From Bacteroidia bacterium (GTDB lineage Bacteria > Bacteroidota > Bacteroidia > NS11-12g > UBA9320), in contig JAGYJG010000002.1 of the NCBI GenBank assembly GCA_018402155.1, positions 1 through 53,245 on the forward strand: a stretch of DNA of 53,245 bases. The letters are read 5' to 3'. Positions 51,773 to 53,245 of the stretch are shown one piece after another. The stretch's first letter is position 1; each line of letters starts with the position of its first letter. The notes under the pieces are model-generated. The model was not told the DNA's origin and ran no database searches. It saw only the letters and a list, made by a program, of their open reading frames with translations. The position numbers and the translations under genes were made by a program.

Positions 51773-51937
51773 ATGACACAAACTAACTATAACCCCGATG
51801 TACTCTCCTGCCTTGCCAATTTGAGCAATGACGAAGTATTTACGCCACCAAGTTTGGTGAATGATATTTTAGACTTGCTCCCTCTTGAACTTTGGAGCAA
51901 CCCAAACGCCAAATTTTTAGACCCTGTGTCTAAAAGT
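51773..51937 (+). pseudogene. 5' fragment of a restriction-modification DNA methyltransferase gene
   Basis: About 54 codons from the ATG at 51773 match the start of a large adenine-specific restriction-modification methylase (NLSNDEVFTPPSLVNDILDL, PNAKFLDPVSKS). In relatives SKS is followed by GVFLREI and several hundred more residues with the NPPY-type motif. Here the sequence changes after SKS to MFFWIINKL and stops at 51998-52000. The gene was broken by a deletion or insertion at about 51937, so no methyltransferase activity is left. Confidence 0.75.
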
Positions 51938-52288
51938 ATGTTTTTTTGGATAATTAATAAACTTTCTTTTAAATACTTACGGAATATGACTTTTTATTGA
52001 ACTGACCTTTGGCTGCTTTACTTAGGCTAAAAGTGCTATTGACCAGTAGAATTAAGTAGGATTAAATGTATTTTAAGACCACAAAACTGATAGGTCATTC
52101 GAAGTAATCCACTAAAAATTAAAAATCTTGAACCACTAAAAACGCTTTTAGTCCAAGCCACAGGTGTGTGGTTATTCTAATTGTTGATATGCTCAACTTA
52201 CATTGTTTAAGTCGGGAATATATCCCTATTTATACACTTTTGTGATTCCAATTGGATATATTGGCATATTAATAAATGAGATAATTAA
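51938..52288. other. Spacer after the broken methylase, no gene seen
   Basis: No family likeness and no long frame. The junction at about 51937 marks where foreign sequence replaced the methylase. AT-rich throughout with no clear repeat; the insertion's far boundary is not visible. Confidence 0.4.
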
Positions 52289-53170
52289 TTAGATAATTTT
52301 AATATCAACATTTGGATCTTCTATAATTGAGTAAATTAATCCTTCAAGTATCGGAGTAAAATGAACACCCTTACGAATCAAATCAGGATTCAAACAGATA
52401 TAATCCTTTAACTTGAGAAAAAATTGTTCCTCTGATTTATAATTTATCCAATCTTTGTAACCAGCTTTTTTATAGTTATACGCCAATTCAAAAAAATCAC
52501 TAATATAAGGATGGTTATTTTTGGCTTCATAACCTATTAAAAGCCTCGAAAAGGCTACGGCTAGCGCCTCTTCATCATGAAAATTATAAAAATATTTCTC
52601 AGTTATGTGTGATTGCACATCTGTGAAATAATGAAAGAATTCGTGAAAAAGTGTTTTGTTTACACAAAATTTAGCTAATACTTCTAATTTTTCTTTTGTA
52701 AATTCATATTTGCGTTTACAATTCAACTCAAAAATAATAGTCCAAAAAAATATTTGTAAATTATCAATATGTAACGTAATTATTCCTTGGGAATTCATTC
52801 TTTTGAAAGTTCCTAAGGGGGTTATTGTATCATCTTGAATGATTGGTATGCCCCTATTATTTTCTTTAAAATCTAGATCTTCCTCTATTGGGCGGCCCTT
52901 AAATTCTTTAGTTTCTTCAATAGCAATAAGTATTTCAGAATAACTCTTAAGCTTACTTTTGTTCCCATATTTGAACCAATCTACCTTAGTTTTTCGAGTA
53001 TCGCAATCAAATAACTTTTGAATTACCAAACGATCTCTACCATCAAACCAATCCTCAAAAGTATTGAAAGCAGGACCTCTATGAACATTGTAAACTAATG
53101 CGTTAATAAGTCCCTTTTCATTATATCCTAATAAGTTGTAATGTTTGTTTGTTATGCTCAATCTTCTCAT
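52289..53170 (-). CDS. Predicted zinc metalloprotein with HEFFH motif, unknown function
   Basis: The 293-residue protein has no signal peptide. At 176-180 it carries HEFFH inside NKTLFHEFFHYFTDVQSH, and about 20 residues later E200-E201 in FHDEEALAVAFSR, the spacing of zinc ligands in gluzincin peptidases (HExxH...E). The N-terminal 100 residues are not recognised. It points against the island's other genes and its promoter lies near the window end. Peptidase activity is inferred from the motif; a toxin, anti-restriction or defence role is possible for an island gene but unsupported. Confidence 0.65.
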   Translation of the reverse strand: MRRLSITNKHYNLLGYNEKGLINALVYNVHRGPAFNTFEDWFDGRDRLVIQKLFDCDTRKTKVDWFKYGNKSKLKSYSEILIAIEETKEFKGRPIEEDLDFKENNRGIPIIQDDTITPLGTFKRMNSQGIITLHIDNLQIFFWTIIFELNCKRKYEFTKEKLEVLAKFCVNKTLFHEFFHYFTDVQSHITEKYFYNFHDEEALAVAFSRLLIGYEAKNNHPYISDFFELAYNYKKAGYKDWINYKSEEQFFLKLKDYICLNPDLIRKGVHFTPILEGLIYSIIEDPNVDIKII

Positions 53171-53245
53171 AATTTATTATTTTAATAGGTCTTCAATCAA
53201 TAGTGTCCTAAATAAATTTTAATACAAGCGAATTTAACGATTTTA

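Overview
The window comes from a member of the Bacteroidota (Bacteroidetes). The signs are several TonB-dependent receptors with CarboxypepD-like or FecA-like features, an ExbB-ExbD-ExbD cluster, SD-poor A-rich translation starts, many TAnnTTTG (-7) promoter boxes directly in front of genes, and protein families typical of the phylum (VF530, DUF3820, MauE/thioredoxin fusion, NhaC, DPP3-like lipoprotein). Genus cannot be fixed from the sequence. Most of the window is ordinary chromosome; its two ends and two internal spacers are accessory.

Region 1 (1-2290) is the end of a surface-polysaccharide locus. It holds the 3' part of a DegT-type aminotransferase gene, a Bro-N/DinD-like gene, then a second, divergent copy of the same aminotransferase 3' end. 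Two terminators and an AT-rich spacer follow, then the first ~50 codons of an AAA ATPase gene, cut off almost exactly at the stop codon of pdhB. Region 2 (2293-5408) has pdhB, ~900 bp of hairpin-rich debris and two overlapping lipoprotein genes.

Region 3 (5609-6457) and region 7 (28905-30016) hold two arrays of one composite repeat: strictly 45-bp units interleaved with strictly 147-bp elements, six long elements and more than twenty short units in all. They flank or separate ordinary genes (radA after array 1, nhaC before array 2).

Regions 4-6 (6475-28895) are housekeeping and envelope genes: radA; exbB-4TM-exbD-exbD (energising TonB transport); a polyprenyl diphosphate synthase; marC plus a beta-barrel protein; a thioredoxin-like lipid/oxidative-folding type protein; an alkyltransferase-like protein without its cysteine; ebfC; a DPP3-like zinc peptidase; an epimerase divergent from an arginase-like protein; xth with a Gre-like protein; rhodanese and thioredoxin; a PhoD-like phosphatase; a 1074-residue TonB receptor; a DMT exporter; a holin-like membrane protein; nhaC.

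Region 8 (30063-48493) continues with small conserved genes, a MauE-thioredoxin fusion, a FecA-like receptor with a well-formed promoter/operator, an MBL-rhodanese sulfur enzyme beside a Crp/Fnr regulator, trmB convergent with gmhA-dsbD, a LysM glucosaminidase, a Na+/solute symporter plus LOG protein, a lipoprotein and mnmE.

Region 9 (48494-53245) is the start of an integrated mobile island just after mnmE: a 10-bp-phased TTACA repeat array, a zinc-ribbon/HTH protein, a tyrosine recombinase, an unknown protein translationally coupled to it, a second excisionase-type HTH protein, the broken-off start of a DNA methyltransferase gene, and a predicted zinc metalloprotein with an HEFFH motif. I saw no rRNA, tRNA or CRISPR array. 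The most unusual items are the 45/147-bp arrays, the Bro-N gene bracketed by duplicated aminotransferase tails, and the phased repeat array of the island.
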